Source: Anoxybacillus amylolyticus (lineage in GTDB: Bacteria > Bacillota > Bacilli > Bacillales > Anoxybacillaceae). From it: a DNA stretch of 64,000 nt. The notes below the pieces were generated by a model, which made no database searches, was not told the origin of the DNA, and saw only the letters and a list, made by a program, of their open reading frames with translations. Location: positions 2,306,001 through 2,370,000 of the forward strand of contig NZ_CP015438.1 of assembly GCF_001634285.1 (NCBI RefSeq), read 5' to 3'. The position numbers were made by a program, and so were the translations under genes. Positions 46,183-53,938 of this stretch are shown in pieces; position 1 is the first letter of the stretch; the number at the start of each line of letters is the position of its first letter.

Positions 46183-46939
46183 CGCCCTTCCCCCGTCGAA
46201 TCGTCACGATATTTACTTCGGCAGGAACGCCAAAACGAAATGGCACGTTCGTCGTTCCATAGCCGTTGCTGACAAATAACGTCGTACCGTTCCCCTCTTT
46301 AACGCCGCCTTTTTCATATAGCCCGAAGCGCCCGAGGCGAATTTGTCCGCCGTGCGTATGGCCGCTTAAGACGAGCGAAATGCCGTGTTGTGGCTGGATG
46401 ATACGAACGATGTCTGGATTGTGGCAAACGACGATGCGAAACGCGGATTGGTCCACTTCCGCTATCGCCAAATCTAGATGAGCACGTCTCTTGCTTATAT
46501 CATCAATTCCGATCAATGCTACTTTTTCACCTAGTTCAGATTCAAACATCGCGGCACTATTTGCCAATACGTGCACCCCTTCTTGCCATAAGAGCGCATC
46601 GAGTTCACGATAGTCGGCTTCATAATCGTTATTTCCCCACACGAAATAAACAGGACCGATTTGCTTTAACCGACGAATGTTTTCTTTGACGCGATGGAAC
46701 GGAACCCCCTTTTCCATTAAATCGCCACCAATGACGACGAAATCGACGTTTCCTTTGACACGTGCAAGAAGTTTTTCCGAAACAACCCGCCGATGAATGT
46801 CGGAAATAAAAAAGATGGTCAACGCCCGAACGCTTTCCGGAAAAGTTGGAAACGACAATTCTACGGAAACGACGCGGTTTCGGTGCGCCTCCCACCACAT
46901 ATAGCTAAATAAGCAGCCGATTGCAAGTAAACTCCACAT
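46166..46939 (-). CDS. ypbG: Metallophosphoesterase YpbG
   Basis: A 257-aa calcineurin-like phosphoesterase with an N-terminal membrane anchor (MWSLLAIGCLFSYMWW). Metal-site motifs: FFISDIHRR (DxH), VVIGGDLMEKG (GDxx), WGNNDYEAD (GNND, instead of GNHD) and SGHTHGGQIRLGRF (GHxH). Substrate unknown; the active site faces outside or inside depending on the anchor. The ATG at 46939 overlaps the ribosome-site region TAGGAGG, which includes the stop of the upstream gene. Confidence 0.88.
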   Translation of the reverse strand: MWSLLAIGCLFSYMWWEAHRNRVVSVELSFPTFPESVRALTIFFISDIHRRVVSEKLLARVKGNVDFVVIGGDLMEKGVPFHRVKENIRRLKQIGPVYFVWGNNDYEADYRELDALLWQEGVHVLANSAAMFESELGEKVALIGIDDISKRRAHLDLAIAEVDQSAFRIVVCHNPDIVRIIQPQHGISLVLSGHTHGGQIRLGRFGLYEKGGVKEGNGTTLFVSNGYGTTNVPFRFGVPAEVNIVTIRRGKGDDREV

Positions 46940-46947
46940 AAAGCCTC

Positions 46948-47343
46948 CTACCACCATTTGTTATACCGGCGGCCGTCCGCCAAATCTATGGATATCATAC
47001 CATAAGTAACAGAAAAAAAGAAAAACAATAGCGTCAAACGCGCATTTAGCTGAAAAAGCCAATAAAAACTTGGTAAAAGCAAAACGCTCATCCCCCACTC
47101 CCGCCACCGCACGGACTGACGCACGAAAAGACAAAGCGTTTCTTCAAAAAACGTACGGATGACCGCTGCATTAGCTACAAACCCGAGAAAGAAACAAACC
47201 ATCGCTAAAAACGAACGAAGTGGATGGAACGTAAAATCGGTAATAAAATTCGCCCATACAAACGGTGTAATGACCGGTGCCCATGAAATCATTAAATAGC
47301 CGCAAATATTTCCAACAAGTAATAACAGTAGCTGGCGACGCAT
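46948..47343 (-). CDS. Hypothetical four-helix membrane protein
   Basis: The 131-aa protein has four hydrophobic segments (MRRQLLLLLVGNICGYLMIS, SFLAMVCFFLGFVANAAVI, GMSVLLLPSFYWLFQL, LTLLFFFFSVTYGMISI) and a polar end. The ATG at 47343 follows GGAAGGGGGG; a 62-residue upstream extension is rejected because it would run over the cotJ promoter region. Not recognised. It is the first gene of a three-gene unit with ypbG and the MerR regulator. Confidence 0.7.
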   Translation of the reverse strand: MRRQLLLLLVGNICGYLMISWAPVITPFVWANFITDFTFHPLRSFLAMVCFFLGFVANAAVIRTFFEETLCLFVRQSVRWREWGMSVLLLPSFYWLFQLNARLTLLFFFFSVTYGMISIDLADGRRYNKWW

Positions 47344-47385
47344 CGAATCCCCCCTTCCTTTACATGTATTCATGAAAAAAGAAAG

Positions 47386-47414
47386 GCATGAATCAAAAAA
47401 TGAGTCATAAACAT
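47386..47414 (+). promoter_or_regulatory. Candidate sigma-E promoter of cotJABC
   Basis: GCATGAA at 47386-47392, 13 nt, CATAAACAT at 47406-47414; resembles the mother-cell sigma-E pattern (kcATATT, 13-15 nt, CATAnnnT) with two mismatches in the -35. cotJ is sigma-E controlled in B. subtilis. Confidence 0.4.
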
Positions 47415-47446
47415 AAACTGAAGTTTTCTTGCAAAGGAGGGGGATC

Positions 47447-47674
47447 ATGTTTACGACGCGCAAACAATATGAGCCGTACGTCAGCCCGTTTGACCCGTGT
47501 GTGCCGATTCGTGTCAAAACGTACGTCACGCCGCCAAATCTTTACATCCCTTTTCAGCCAACGAACTTACCGCAATTTCCGATTCACGAAGCATTAAGAA
47601 AAGGAACGCTTTGGAAAGTGTTTTACGACCCGTATTATAGCCCATACGAAGCGAAAAAAGGTGATGGCGCATGA
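47447..47674 (+). CDS. cotJA: Spore coat protein CotJA
   Basis: The 75-aa coat-associated protein is Pro/Tyr-rich (YEPYVSPFDPCVPIRVKTYV, PPNLYIPFQPTNLPQF). AAAGGAGGGGGA lies 6 nt before the ATG at 47447. It overlaps cotJB by 4 nt. Needed with CotJC for assembly into the inner coat. Confidence 0.93.
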   Translation: MFTTRKQYEPYVSPFDPCVPIRVKTYVTPPNLYIPFQPTNLPQFPIHEALRKGTLWKVFYDPYYSPYEAKKGDGA

Positions 47675-47931
47675 AGCAAATGCCAAAAGAGTACTATGAA
47701 CTGCTCGAACAGCTACAAATGGTCGATTTTGCCCTCGTCGATTTAACGCTTTATCTTGATACGCATCCGAACGACTATCAAGCGATTCAACAATTTAACC
47801 AGCTGGCGCAGCAGCGGAAACAGCTAAAAAAACAATACGAAACGACATACGGTCCTCTCCAGCAATATGGAAACAGCTATTCCAACTACCCTTGGAATTG
47901 GGACGATACGCCGTGGCCATGGCAAGTATAA
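47671..47931 (+). CDS. cotJB: Spore coat protein CotJB
   Basis: An 86-aa protein: helical first two thirds (MPKEYYELLEQLQMVDFALV, LYLDTHPNDYQAIQQFNQLA) and a Tyr/Trp/Pro tail (YPWNWDDTPWPWQV). Typical CotJB. Middle gene of the cotJABC operon, 18 nt before cotJC. Confidence 0.93.
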   Translation: MKQMPKEYYELLEQLQMVDFALVDLTLYLDTHPNDYQAIQQFNQLAQQRKQLKKQYETTYGPLQQYGNSYSNYPWNWDDTPWPWQV

Positions 47932-47949
47932 AAACGGGGAGGAAAAACG

Positions 47950-48519
47950 ATGTGGATTTATGAAAAAAAATTGCAGTATCCCGTGCGCGTCAGCACATGC
48001 AACCCGAAGCTGGCGAAATATTTAATCGAGCAATACGGAGGTGCCGATGGGGAATTGGCAGCCGCACTCCGCTATTTAAACCAGCGGTATACGATTCCGG
48101 ATAAGGTAGTCGGTCTATTGACGGACATCGGCACCGAAGAGTTCGCCCATTTGGAAATGATTGCGACGATGGTATATAAGCTGACGAAAGATGCGACGCC
48201 CGATCAGCTAAAAGAAGCGGGATTAGACGCCCATTATGTCAACCATGACAACGCGCTCTTTTACCATAATGCCGGCGGCGTTCCGTTTACCGCTACTTAT
48301 ATTCAAGCAAAAGGCGACCCAATTGCTGATTTATATGAAGATATCGCCGCCGAAGAGAAAGCGCGCGCAACGTACCAATGGATTATTAATATGAGCGATG
48401 ACCCTGACTTAAATGACGGGCTGCGTTTTTTGCGCGAGCGGGAAATTATCCATGCGCAGCGGTTTCGCGAAGCAGTAGAGCTACTAAAAGAGGAGCGTGA
48501 TCGCAAAAAAGTGTTTTAG
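47950..48519 (+). CDS. cotJC: Spore coat protein CotJC, manganese-catalase-like
   Basis: The 189-aa ferritin-like four-helix protein is homologous to manganese catalases. Metal ligands are visible in LAAALRYLNQRY, DIGTEEFAHLEMIATMVYKL (E and H) and DIAAEEKARATYQWI plus REREIIHAQRF. Sits in the spore coat. GGGGAGGAAA lies before the ATG. A shared terminator follows. Confidence 0.95.
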   Translation: MWIYEKKLQYPVRVSTCNPKLAKYLIEQYGGADGELAAALRYLNQRYTIPDKVVGLLTDIGTEEFAHLEMIATMVYKLTKDATPDQLKEAGLDAHYVNHDNALFYHNAGGVPFTATYIQAKGDPIADLYEDIAAEEKARATYQWIINMSDDPDLNDGLRFLREREIIHAQRFREAVELLKEERDRKKVF

Positions 48520-48523
48520 CGGT

Positions 48524-48561
48524 GAAAATAGCTGAATGACGTCGTACATTCAGCTATTTTC
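48524..48561. terminator. Shared terminator between cotJC and ypbF
   Basis: GAAAATAGCTGAATG and CATTCAGCTATTTTC form a perfect 15-bp stem, loop 8 nt. The ypbF stop codon (48552-48550) lies within the stem. Confidence 0.85.
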
Positions 48562-48996
48562 ATAAAATAAATTAATGTCGTACTTCGTTTTGATAATCGT
48601 AAACCATTCATGCCGCTTCTTCCATTCGTTTTCTGTTCGCCATAAATCAGCGCTTTTTTGAATAATTTCACAGCGAAGGGCATGAAACTCTTCTTCTGCC
48701 TTGTCACATTTTTTTTGGTATACTCCCATAACGAAAATTGCTGTTCCAAGCAAAAATAATAAAAACAAATGATTCGCTTCGCCAAAAAATGCGACGATTT
48801 TTGAACTAGGGGTACGAGGAGAAAGGAAAATTCCCCAAACCACATACACCAAAAACGCCACACTTCCTACGATTGTAGCCACTTGCAACAGCTTCACTTT
48901 CGCTTTCCATTGCTCCAATTTTTCTTTTTTCTCAATGACACCAAGCAGCATTTGCTTTGTCACTTCATCTGTTATCTCAGAAAGCCAATCGTTCAC
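48550..48996 (-). CDS. ypbF: Membrane protein YpbF
   Basis: A 148-aa protein with two membrane helices (LLQVATIVGSVAFLVYVVWG, HLFLLFLLGTAIFVMGVYQ), opening MNDWLSEITDEVTKQMLLGV as B. subtilis YpbF (DUF2663), and a charged C-terminal helix. Function unknown. Its frame end shares the terminator stem with cotJC. Confidence 0.85.
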   Translation of the reverse strand: MNDWLSEITDEVTKQMLLGVIEKKEKLEQWKAKVKLLQVATIVGSVAFLVYVVWGIFLSPRTPSSKIVAFFGEANHLFLLFLLGTAIFVMGVYQKKCDKAEEEFHALRCEIIQKSADLWRTENEWKKRHEWFTIIKTKYDINLFYENS

Positions 48997-49062
48997 GGCG
49001 ATCGTACTCCTTTAACCGTCTTTAGTTCTACAATATGTACAAGCGCCGGTCGTTAGAACTCG

Positions 49063-49593
49063 TTATTTGGTCAATTCCACCACTGGAATTTGCAATACTT
49101 GTCCTTTATAGAGTTGCGCACTTTGTAAGTGATTCCAATGTTTAATAATATCCATTCCATCTTTCGTTCCATAATAGTGCATCGCAATGCTAAAGAGCGT
49201 TTCGTTTGCTTGGACGACGTGGGTGATCACTTGCTTGTCGCTTGTCGCCTTTTCCGAAGATCCCGTCGGTTTGTTCTCCTTTGTTTCCGGTACGGAAGAA
49301 ACCGGCGGTTCTTCTTTTGTCCGTGCTTTTTCTTCTATCGCAATCGGCTCATAGCTTTCGCTTTTCTTTATTGGTGCAATCGTTCGTTTATCGCCCATAT
49401 AGTAAATGGCAAAAATAACGAACGGCAATAAAATAAAAAAGAGCAATAATAATCGAACGAGCGGATACTTTATTTTCCATTTCGTCTTTTTTTCTTTTGA
49501 TTTATGCACTTCGCTGCGCGGCGGAAGCGATAACACATCCGGCTCTTTTTTTTCTTCCATTTGCTTGCGCAGCTGCTCGGCTTGGTCATGCAT
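49063..49593 (-). CDS. ypbE: LysM-domain membrane protein YpbE
   Basis: The 176-aa protein has a basic cytoplasmic N-terminus, one membrane helix (LVRLLLLFFILLPFVIFAIY), a charged Pro/Glu linker and a C-terminal LysM domain (HVVQANETLFSIAMHYYG) for peptidoglycan binding. ATG at 49593, GAGGTGA upstream. Order ypbB-recQ-ypbD-ypbE-ypbF as in B. subtilis. Confidence 0.9.
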   Translation of the reverse strand: MHDQAEQLRKQMEEKKEPDVLSLPPRSEVHKSKEKKTKWKIKYPLVRLLLLFFILLPFVIFAIYYMGDKRTIAPIKKSESYEPIAIEEKARTKEEPPVSSVPETKENKPTGSSEKATSDKQVITHVVQANETLFSIAMHYYGTKDGMDIIKHWNHLQSAQLYKGQVLQIPVVELTK

Positions 49594-49603
49594 GTTGTTC
49601 ACC

Positions 49604-50188
49604 TCAATTCCCTGATGCGTTTCGCAAATAGTCAAGGCGAATGTGGACGGCTAGGACAAAATCGATCAAAAAATGGGCGACGATCGTTACCCAAAGGCTT
49701 CCCGTCACATCGTATAAATACCCAAGGAAAAAACTGATGAGCACTACCATCAGAAATAAAAACCATTTCGTTAAATAGCGAACGTGCAAAAGCGCGAAAA
49801 AAAGGCTCGTCAGAAAAAGCCCGAAATAAGTTTGCAGCACGCCACGAAATAGCCATTCTTCGCTAAAAGCAATGAAGCTACATAGCCAAATAAGCTGTGG
49901 AAACGAGCGCGTTTGAAACATTTTTTCGTTAATGCCGCCATCGTCATACCAATCTTCCGGCAAATAGCGCATCATGACAAAATCAAGCACTAAGACGATA
50001 AGCGCGCCTCCACCTCCGTACAAAACGACTTCTTGCACATCAAAGTGCCACATTTGGCGAACGGTCGGCCAATCAAAAAGAAATACGGCAATGAAGATAG
50101 AGGTGACTAGAAGCAATAACTGCGTCATATACAAATGAAGTAATATTTCGCGTTCACTCATCGATTGGATTGTTTCTCTTTGGTTCAT
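49604..50188 (-). CDS. ypbD: CPBP/CAAX family intramembrane protease YpbD
   Basis: A 194-aa membrane protein with six or more helices. The Abi/CPBP motifs are present: FSEEWLFRGVLQ (EExxxR) near residue 110, FFALLHVRY (FxxxH) near 140 and VAHFLIDFVLA (HxxxD) near 175. Substrate unknown. Its ATG overlaps the recQ stop by 4 nt. Confidence 0.9.
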   Translation of the reverse strand: MNQRETIQSMSEREILLHLYMTQLLLLVTSIFIAVFLFDWPTVRQMWHFDVQEVVLYGGGGALIVLVLDFVMMRYLPEDWYDDGGINEKMFQTRSFPQLIWLCSFIAFSEEWLFRGVLQTYFGLFLTSLFFALLHVRYLTKWFLFLMVVLISFFLGYLYDVTGSLWVTIVAHFLIDFVLAVHIRLDYLRNASGN

Positions 50189-51645
50189 GTATATTCCTCA
50201 TTCCAGAATATTCGTTTTAGTTCTTCTTTCCAGCCGCGAAACATTCGTATTGACTCATCTTGTTGCTTAAGCTGGTAGCTGTCTAGCGAAAATGCGCAGC
50301 GGTCGCAACAGTTTATTGGCTTCTTTTCTAATCGCTGTTGAAAATATGCGACAATTTGTTCCCTCCGGCAATGCGGGCGAAACAAAAACGAACGCATTTG
50401 TGTAAGCTTGCTTCGCTTCCAATGCTTTCTCGCTTCGATTGCCGCTTGAATATTGGCGATGATTTCTTCGACTGTCTGTGCCTTCGTTTGTTCTTTTTCT
50501 ATCATATAGTGCAAGAGACGCCATTGTACGTCATTTATTTCGACCATCGAACGCACATCGTTTCTGTATGCTATAAACAAGCGAACTTGTTCTTCGGTAG
50601 GCAATTCTGCTTCTATAAGTGATTGTACCATGTCTTCATCGCCGTGCGTATATAGTAAAATGGCGAGGCTATTTTTCCCATCGCGGCCAGCACGTCCGAT
50701 TTCTTGCACGTACGCCTCAAGTTGGCTAGGCAAATGAAAGTGAACAACGTACCGAACGTTTTCTTTATTGACGCCCATGCCAAACGCGTTCGTACAGCAA
50801 ACGATCTGCAACTGATCGCATAAAAACTGATGTTGTACGAGCAGGCGCTGTTCTGAATCCATTCCACCGTGATAATACGCGACCCCTTCAATCCCTTCTG
50901 CCGCTAACTTCTGCGCTAGCACTTCTGCCCATTGCCTGCTTGATACGTAAATCATGCCCGGTCCTTGAAGCGTTTTCGCATAATGCAAGACGCGCGCTAC
51001 TTTTTCCTCGACGGAATCAACACATTCTACTTGAATGGCAATATTCGGTCGGTCAACGGAATAAAGATGCTGGCGAACGTTTGTTAATTGTAGTGTTTCG
51101 ATAATGTCGCTTCTCACCTCTTGCGTTGCCGTCGCCGTCAGCGCTAGACACGGGGGATCCCCTAACTCGCGGCGAATCGCCCCTAATTTAAGAAAGTCGG
51201 GTCGGAAATCATGCCCCCATTGCGAAATACAATGCGCTTCATCGACAACAAATAGGGAAATCGCCACGTTTCTTAACGCCTTTTGCCAAAGTGGAGATTG
51301 CAAAATTTCTGGAGATGCGTAAATAAAGCGAAAGTGATGTAAATTCATAAGTGCCCGTTTTTTCTGTTCGTCCGGCAAAAAACTGTTTAAAGCGATCACC
51401 CGCTTTTCCCCGCGCATTTTTAGCTGCTGCACTTGGTCTTCCATTAAAGAAACGAGAGGAGACACAATTAAAACACTCCCTGGCAACATATAGCCTGGCA
51501 GCTGGTAACAAACCGACTTCCCTCCGCCTGTCGGAAGCATTGCTAATACGTCGTTTTTCGCGAGGACGTCTTCGATAATTTCTTTTTGTCCTAAGCGAAA
51601 CGTACGGTAGCCGAACGTTTCATATAACCGTTGTTCAAGATACAC
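50185..51645 (-). CDS. recQ: RecQ-family ATP-dependent DNA helicase (RecS type)
   Basis: A 486-aa 3'-5' helicase, shorter than full RecQ because it lacks the HRDC domain. Motifs: MLPTGGGKSVCYQLP (I), VVDEAHCISQWGHDFRP (II and aromatic loop), LTATAT (III), YYHGGMDSEQR and NAFGMGVNKENVRYVVH (V), QEIGRAGRDG (VI). Zinc-type cysteines appear near the end (CRREQI, CCDRC). Starts at GTG, overlapping ypbB. Matches B. subtilis RecS. Confidence 0.93.
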   Translation of the reverse strand: MYLEQRLYETFGYRTFRLGQKEIIEDVLAKNDVLAMLPTGGGKSVCYQLPGYMLPGSVLIVSPLVSLMEDQVQQLKMRGEKRVIALNSFLPDEQKKRALMNLHHFRFIYASPEILQSPLWQKALRNVAISLFVVDEAHCISQWGHDFRPDFLKLGAIRRELGDPPCLALTATATQEVRSDIIETLQLTNVRQHLYSVDRPNIAIQVECVDSVEEKVARVLHYAKTLQGPGMIYVSSRQWAEVLAQKLAAEGIEGVAYYHGGMDSEQRLLVQHQFLCDQLQIVCCTNAFGMGVNKENVRYVVHFHLPSQLEAYVQEIGRAGRDGKNSLAILLYTHGDEDMVQSLIEAELPTEEQVRLFIAYRNDVRSMVEINDVQWRLLHYMIEKEQTKAQTVEEIIANIQAAIEARKHWKRSKLTQMRSFLFRPHCRREQIVAYFQQRLEKKPINCCDRCAFSLDSYQLKQQDESIRMFRGWKEELKRIFWNEEYT

Positions 51646-52681
51646 TATTCTCCCCTACCTTTGCCAATACGAGGCGAATTTCAAAATAGCTAATTTCTTC
51701 CCCAACCGCATCGCGAAGTTTTTTTAGCTGTCTCGTCTTTAGCCGTGTTGCTGCTTCGATAATTTTTCGCCTCGTTTCTTCCGCTACAAACGGCGTAATC
51801 GGAAAATCGCGAACGTTTGCGGCAATTTCAACCACATGATCTTCAATCGTATTCGGTTTTAAGTTACGAATGCGGGCAATTTCTCCAATCGTTTTTCCTT
51901 TTATTAGCCATTCGTACGTTTTTTGCGCAGATAGTGTTAACGAAACTGGCTTCACTAAATCTTTTATAACATCATGCAATATCGGAAATTGTTTAGGCTC
52001 ACGTTCTGCTCGTTTCATCATATAGTGTAGTAAGTGCTGAAACGTAAGCTGGACGTAGAGTGGGTCTTTTTGCAAAAATGCAGCGATTTGTTCGTTCGTC
52101 CAACCAATGCGCTCAAAGCTTGTCAGCCTTAATGTGAAGATCGTCGCTTCCTCTTCTGACAGCGAAGAACAAATGGTGTGAAGCTCTTGGTGAAGCGCTT
52201 GTGCCAATGCGTGTGGGTTTTTTGCCATTAAATACGTTTTCACCCACGCAAACGTCGCTTCGTGCCGGTGAATCGGAATAAATTTACGGCGATGCACAAG
52301 GTTGGAGAGCGTCTGCACCGTCAGCGACAGCCGATACCAAAACAATCGATCGACCGTATCGTATAAAAGCCCGTTTAAATGGGTAAAAAAGGTAACGGAC
52401 AACAACCATTCATGAAGCGCTTCTTTCCCTGCCTCCGTTAACACGTACGAACGTTCATCGACAGAAACGATCCATTGCTTTCGTAAAAGCTGCATAGCAG
52501 CTTGCTCTATCTCTACAAGCGAAAGTGTTTTGTATATTCCAAAAACGCGCTCAAGCTGAAACCATTTGCTATCTTGCAGCGTTTGCGCGGATTTTTTCCC
52601 TGTCAACAAATGATATACGGCAGCAAGCGAACGTTCTCCATTGAAGTGGCGTAAACAATATAAAAGCAAATACGAAATCAT
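51635..52681 (-). CDS. ypbB: Helix-turn-helix protein YpbB
   Basis: The 348-aa protein has a C-terminal helix-turn-helix segment of the RQC-associated type (IGEIARIRNLKPNTIEDHVV), which is found as the tail of longer RecQ proteins. It is encoded just upstream of recQ with 11-nt overlap, so the two may act together in DNA repair. AAAAGG precedes the ATG. Confidence 0.85.
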   Translation of the reverse strand: MISYLLLYCLRHFNGERSLAAVYHLLTGKKSAQTLQDSKWFQLERVFGIYKTLSLVEIEQAAMQLLRKQWIVSVDERSYVLTEAGKEALHEWLLSVTFFTHLNGLLYDTVDRLFWYRLSLTVQTLSNLVHRRKFIPIHRHEATFAWVKTYLMAKNPHALAQALHQELHTICSSLSEEEATIFTLRLTSFERIGWTNEQIAAFLQKDPLYVQLTFQHLLHYMMKRAEREPKQFPILHDVIKDLVKPVSLTLSAQKTYEWLIKGKTIGEIARIRNLKPNTIEDHVVEIAANVRDFPITPFVAEETRRKIIEAATRLKTRQLKKLRDAVGEEISYFEIRLVLAKVGENSVS

Positions 52682-52796
52682 CCTTTTCCCCCCATGTCTT
52701 TTATTTTAGCAAAAGTTCCCGTACGTTTAAACGGCGCATAAAGCGGGGAAACTATTATCGTGCCGCTATGAAAGCCATTCTCACTGGACTTTTCTA

Positions 52797-52825
52797 TTGA
52801 AAAGTTTGTCAAAGCGCTTTATTAT
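52797..52825 (+). promoter_or_regulatory. Promoter of fer
   Basis: TTGAAA at 52797-52802, 17 nt, TATTAT at 52820-52825; good sigma-A match about 70 nt upstream of the fer start. Confidence 0.65.
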
Positions 52826-52833
52826 AGGAATAG

Positions 52834-53148
<315 letters not shown>

Positions 53149-53156
53149 GAAAATCC

Positions 53157-53184
53157 CCCCTCTTGCAACGGCAAGAGGGGTTTT
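53157..53184 (+). terminator. Terminator of fer
   Basis: CCCCTCTTGC and GCAAGAGGGG (10 bp) with loop AACG, then TTTT. Confidence 0.88.
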
Positions 53185-53187
53185 CTA

Positions 53188-53217
53188 TTGCTAGGTTTTG
53201 TCAACCTATTTTATAAT
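53188..53217 (+). promoter_or_regulatory. Promoter of ppa
   Basis: TTGCTA at 53188-53193, 18 nt, consensus TATAAT at 53212-53217, 37 nt before the start codon. Confidence 0.65.
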
Positions 53218-53254
53218 AGAGAAGTATACATATTAGGTAAGGAGGAAATTAACT

Positions 53255-53758
53255 GTGGCTTTTGAAAACAAAGTGGTAGAAGCGTTTATTGAAATCCCGA
53301 CAGGAAGCCAAAACAAATACGAATTTGACAAAGAGCGTGGCATTTTCAAACTCGATCGCGTCTTATTTTCACCGATGTTTTATCCAGCGGAATACGGCTA
53401 TTTAGAAAACACGCTTGCGCTCGATGGCGACCCGCTTGACATTTTAGTCATTACAACGAACCCTACGTTCCCTGGTTGCGTCATCGATACGCGCGTTATC
53501 GGCTATTTGAACATGATCGACAGCGGCGAAGAAGATGCAAAATTAATCGGCGTGCCAGTCGAAGACCCTCGCTTTGACGAAGTGCAAAGCATCGAAGACT
53601 TACCGCAACATAAATTAAAAGAGATCGCCCATTTCTTCGAGCGCTATAAAGATTTGCAAGGAAAACGCACGGAAATCGGCACATGGGAAGGTCCGGAAGC
53701 AGCCGCAAAACTCATCGACGAGTGCATCGCTCGTTACAACGAAACGAAAAAACAATAA
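53255..53758 (+). CDS. ppa: Family I inorganic pyrophosphatase
   Basis: Cytoplasmic soluble pyrophosphatase of 167 aa. Family I features: IPTGSQNKYEFDKERG (substrate Lys/Glu), YPAEYGYLENTLALDGDPLD with the Mg-binding DGDPLDILV aspartates, and EEDAKLIGVPVEDPRF. Starts at GTG with AAGGAGGAAA upstream. B. subtilis uses a family II enzyme, so this gene marks a difference from that species. Strong terminator follows. Confidence 0.95.
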   Translation: MAFENKVVEAFIEIPTGSQNKYEFDKERGIFKLDRVLFSPMFYPAEYGYLENTLALDGDPLDILVITTNPTFPGCVIDTRVIGYLNMIDSGEEDAKLIGVPVEDPRFDEVQSIEDLPQHKLKEIAHFFERYKDLQGKRTEIGTWEGPEAAAKLIDECIARYNETKKQ

Positions 53759-53764
53759 CGATCT

Positions 53765-53805
53765 GCTCCTTAAGTGAATCTCCGTTCGCTTAAGGAGCTT
53801 TTTTT
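53765..53805 (+). terminator. Terminator of ppa
   Basis: GCTCCTTAAG and CTTAAGGAGC (10 bp, extended by GAA/TTC with a bulge) and seven T. Confidence 0.9.
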
Positions 53806-53866
53806 GATGAAATTCCGAACGTTCCACATAAAAACGCTTACATTTGTATGACTTCTTCTCATTTCA

Positions 53867-53895
53867 TTGACAGTAATGCATTCCTATGATAAATT
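53867..53895 (+). promoter_or_regulatory. Promoter of serA
   Basis: TTGACA at 53867-53872, 17 nt, TAAATT at 53890-53895; about 43 nt before the start. No leader long enough for a riboswitch. Confidence 0.7.
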
Positions 53896-53938
53896 ATCAG
53901 AAATTTAAAATTGTTGCTTCAGAAAGGAGTGCTTTACG

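Noticed and set aside
53759-53938. T-box or other amino-acid leader before serA
   Set aside because: Promoter-to-start distance is only about 40 nt and no conserved T-box sequence is seen.
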